Source of the DNA: an uncultured Bacilli bacterium
Lineage (GTDB): Bacteria; Bacillota_I; Bacilli_A; RF39; UBA660
NCBI GenBank assembly: GCA_934120635.1
Contig: CAKOUR010000009.1
Coordinates: 15,567 to 79,566 of the forward strand
Direction: 5' to 3'
Length of the DNA stretch: 64,000 nucleotides
The position numbers and the translations under genes are program-made. Below the pieces are notes generated by a model. The model was not told the DNA's origin and did not search any database. It saw nothing but the letters and a program-made list of their open reading frames with translations. Of the stretch, positions 61,756 to 64,000 are shown piece by piece. The number at the start of each line of letters is the position of its first letter. Position 1 is the stretch's first letter.

Positions 61756-62149
61756 AATGAAGGTTAAAAAATTATTAAAGAGTCAAGGTCGTGCAAAGTT
61801 TAGAGAAAGTGCATCTCACGCGATGGATGGGATTACTTATACAGTAAGTCATGAGAGAAATTTTAGAATAGAACTTGCTGCTGCTTGTTTGGTTACGTTC
61901 CTTAGTTATTTTTTGAAAGTTAGTGTAGTGGAGTGGTGTATTTTGCTTCTTACTATTTCTCTTGTTTTAGTATTAGAGATGGTTAATACGGCGATTGAAA
62001 GAACTGTTGATTTGGTGACTAAAGATTATTATGAACTTGCTAAAAATGCAAAAGATGTTGCAGCAGGAGCAGTGCTTGTTGCTAGTATGTTTTCTGTTGT
62101 TCTTGGGATATTGATTTTTTTACCTAAGATTATTAGTTTATTAAAGTAA
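61739..62149 (+). CDS. dgkA: Undecaprenol/diacylglycerol kinase DgkA
   Basis: A small membrane kinase, 136 residues as given. Family motifs are ERNFRIELAAA, LEMVNTAIERTVDLVT and AKNAKDVAAGAVLV, with three membrane helices. In Gram-positives this enzyme phosphorylates undecaprenol for wall synthesis. ATG 61739 overlaps ybeY by 17 bases; ATG 61757 is the alternative start and would leave a 1-base gap. Neither has a clear ribosome site. Confidence 0.93.
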   Translation: MRLIGKMKVKKLLKSQGRAKFRESASHAMDGITYTVSHERNFRIELAAACLVTFLSYFLKVSVVEWCILLLTISLVLVLEMVNTAIERTVDLVTKDYYELAKNAKDVAAGAVLVASMFSVVLGILIFLPKIISLLK

Positions 62150-62171
62150 AATACTGATTTAGTATTTTTCT
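62148..62171 (+). terminator. Terminator of the ABC-dgkA operon
   Basis: AAAATACT and AGTATTTT with a 5-base loop and T tail; it begins at the dgkA stop. The arms match the outer arms of the hairpin repeat at 33036 and 58214. Confidence 0.7.
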
Positions 62172-62209
62172 TTTCGAATTAGAATTTTAATGGTTTGAGG
62201 AGATGTGAG

Positions 62210-62431
62210 ATGAAAAAGTTAAGCGGAAGAGTAGTTGAAGTTTTTATTCCAGATAATATGAATCAAGAAGTAGGTTTTAGAGTAGAAACTAATGAAGGGA
62301 TAAAAGAGATTATAGAAGAGCAAGATGAATATAATGCTAAAATATTAAGAGAGGATAATGTAATTGTTACAGAACAAATTATTGATGGAAAATATTTTAT
62401 TGATATAGAATTAGGGGAAAAGTATGAATAA
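62210..62431 (+). CDS. Unknown small beta-rich protein
   Basis: A 73-residue acidic protein with alternating strands (KKLSGRVVEVFIPDN, EVGFRVETNEGIKEI, DNVIVTEQIIDGKYFIDIE). No family is recognised. ATG 62210 follows GAGGAG by 7 bases and is preferred over the TTG at 62195. It overlaps the helicase gene by 8 bases, so the two are probably translated together and may form a functional pair. Confidence 0.65.
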   Translation: MKKLSGRVVEVFIPDNMNQEVGFRVETNEGIKEIIEEQDEYNAKILREDNVIVTEQIIDGKYFIDIELGEKYE

Positions 62432-64000
62432 TTTACTAAATTTATATCCTCATAATTTAGAAGGATATGATGAGGCTAAAAAAGCTTATCAAGAAGGAAA
62501 AAAAATTGTCAGTGAAGTTCGGGCAACGGGAACTGGGAAAAGTTATATTAACCTACAATTTGCTTTAGATAATCAAGATAAAAAAGGGATTTATGTTGTT
62601 CCTAGTTTATCTATTATTGAACATTTAAAAGAAATTGTTAACGAAAATTCAAATGTTAGTTTAAGTGATTTTTCTCATGTTGATTTTAGAACTTATCAAA
62701 GTTTTGTTAATATGAGTTATAATGAGATAAAAAATTTAGCGTGTGATTTTTTGATTGTTGATGAATTCCATCATTTGAATGGGCTTGTATGGGAGAATAG
62801 AATTTCAAAATTGATTGAAACACATCCTGATATTAAGGTGCTTGGGACAACGGCTTATACCGTAGTTTCAAGAGGAACTTCTTATGAGAGGGATATGGCT
62901 TTGGCTGGTGGAAATGAAATATTTTCTGATTCAATAGTTAATCGCTATGATTTATGTGATGCGATAATTGATGGTGTTTTACCAAAACCAATTTATAAAA
63001 GTGCTTATATTCATTTGTCTAGTGAATTATCTGATATTGAAAGAAATTTAGAAAGTAGTCATTTAACTACAAAGGAATATCAAGAGTATCAACTTGTTTT
63101 AGATGATTTAAAGAGAAAAATTCATGAAGCACCAACTATTGCGGATGTTTTAAAGAAAAATTTAAAACCAAATGGAAAGTATTATTATTTTTGTCCTGTT
63201 AAATCAGAAGAAGGAATAAATGATATTGAAACAATAAAAAAACAAATGTTAGAAAATCTAGCGGGAAAATATGGGAAAGAAGATATTGTTTTTTATACTA
63301 CAACTTCAGAAATGGGAGAATTAGGAAAGAAAAATCGAGATGCCTTTTACCATGATAAAACATTAGATGGACAAGATTGTTCAAATAAACTTCGTATTAT
63401 GTTTGCAATTAACCAATATAATGAAGGGGTACATGCTCCTGGTGTTGATGGTGTAATTGAGGGCAGAATGACAAATTCTGATATTGTCTTTTTTGAACAT
63501 ATTGGTAGATCTTTAGCTGTAAGAGGAGATAATCAGAAAAGAAAAGAAGAATTAGAAAAATATTCTTCTGAGGAATTATTACAAATGTGTCATGATAGAG
63601 ATATTTTAGTCAAAGAAAATAATTCTAAAGAAGAAATAATAGAAAAATTACTTTCTCCTCTTATTATTGATTTAACTTGTAATTATGAATGGATTAAAGA
63701 GTTAGAAGATCATTTAAAGAATAGATTAAAAGAAAATATAGGAAGAAAAAATAATACTTATCAAAGAAGAAAACTCATTGATGCATCATTTGATATAGAA
63801 GTAGAAAATATTGACTTATTTTCTAGTTTAATGGAATTAAAAAATAGATTGAATAATTCTTGGAATAGAATGTATGAATATGCTCGTATTTATTATGAAC
63901 ATCATGGAAATTTGGAAGTTCCTCAAAAGTTTAAAACAAATAATGGATTTGAATATGATGAAGAGGGAAAAATAAAATTAGGTGCTTGGATAGCTAGACA
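62424..64000 (+). CDS. DEAH-type helicase with helicase-associated domain, truncated by window end
   Basis: At least 525 residues, open to the window edge. Walker A is EVRATGTGKSYI, motif II VDEFHH, motif III GTTAYT, and motif VI IGRSLAVRGDN, a superfamily 2 helicase of the type found in restriction and plasmid or phage genes. Near the edge the sequence WNRMYEYARIYYEHHGNLEVPQKF...LGAWIARQ is one helicase-associated (HA) repeat; more repeats are likely beyond the window. It begins inside the small gene before it. Role unknown; DNA repair or mobile-element function are both possible. Confidence 0.85.
   Translation, partial: MNNLLNLYPHNLEGYDEAKKAYQEGKKIVSEVRATGTGKSYINLQFALDNQDKKGIYVVPSLSIIEHLKEIVNENSNVSLSDFSHVDFRTYQSFVNMSYNEIKNLACDFLIVDEFHHLNGLVWENRISKLIETHPDIKVLGTTAYTVVSRGTSYERDMALAGGNEIFSDSIVNRYDLCDAIIDGVLPKPIYKSAYIHLSSELSDIERNLESSHLTTKEYQEYQLVLDDLKRKIHEAPTIADVLKKNLKPNGKYYYFCPVKSEEGINDIETIKKQMLENLAGKYGKEDIVFYTTTSEMGELGKKNRDAFYHDKTLDGQDCSNKLRIMFAINQYNEGVHAPGVDGVIEGRMTNSDIVFFEHIGRSLAVRGDNQKRKEELEKYSSEELLQMCHDRDILVKENNSKEEIIEKLLSPLIIDLTCNYEWIKELEDHLKNRLKENIGRKNNTYQRRKLIDASFDIEVENIDLFSSLMELKNRLNNSWNRMYEYARIYYEHHGNLEVPQKFKTNNGFEYDEEGKIKLGAWIAR

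Noticed and set aside
2..64000. Mollicute-type recoding of TGA to Trp
   Set aside because: Trp residues in conserved motifs (for example in ileS and ung) are encoded by TGG, and TGA ends genes such as addB and the substrate gene at 52306.

Overview
The window reads as the chromosome of a low-GC, Gram-positive, probably anaerobic bacterium of the Bacilli, most like the uncultured gut 'Mollicutes-like' lineages of the RF39 kind (inference; no database was searched). Supporting signs are the very AT-rich sequence, SepF and DivIVA division genes, a T-box-controlled ileS, RNase R, AddAB, sortase-type surface proteins and rubrerythrin. Trp is read from TGG and TGA is used as a stop, so the genetic code is standard. 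No rRNA, tRNA, CRISPR array, transposase or integrase was seen.

Region by region. (1) 0-16 kb is housekeeping: a sufU tail, sepF-divIVA, a cysteine desulfurase with a membrane thioredoxin-like protein, an rnr-capA-capA-unknown-UPF0473 operon, parE-tadA, a convergent rarA, an Abi_2/HEPN-like gene coupled to an HtrA protease, and rubrerythrin. (2) 16-25.5 kb holds a thioester/SpaA-type wall adhesin, T-box-ileS, ung and a leucine-rich-repeat wall protein. (3) 25.8-33 kb is addB-(MerR-like)-addA-cutA-HAD hydrolase. (4) 33.1-55.4 kb is a 22-kb locus built around four S26/SipW-like signal peptidase paralogues. Two keep the Ser and His motifs and two have lost them. The locus also has eight proteins with a SipW-type cleavage motif ([ST][YF][AS]x[YF] after the signal helix), a ninth related membrane protein, a 2,536-residue Gly-rich repeat protein, a membrane-anchored McrB-like AAA+ ATPase with a DUF2357/McrC-like partner, and two unknown cytoplasmic proteins. 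(5) 55.4-58.3 kb is a scarred insertion zone. It has three copies of a 37-bp promoter-like repeat, decayed copies of the addA tail, a small membrane-protein gene and cutA, and two unknown genes. (6) 58.3-64 kb is an ABC transporter, VanZ-like, ybeY, dgkA, a small unknown gene and a truncated helicase that runs off the window end.

The most likely undescribed system is region 4. It looks like a secretion and assembly locus for TasA/camelysin-like matrix or fibre subunits. The active SipW-like peptidases would process the subunits. The catalytically degenerate paralogues could act as assembly chaperones, as the S26-like SipA does for streptococcal pili. The McrB-like ATPase with its partner may power or control an unknown step. 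The locus splits into transcription units with their own good promoters (33.1, 40.35 in both directions, 42.2, 50.1, 51.7 and 54.1 kb). The last has a perfect 20-bp palindrome over its -10 box.
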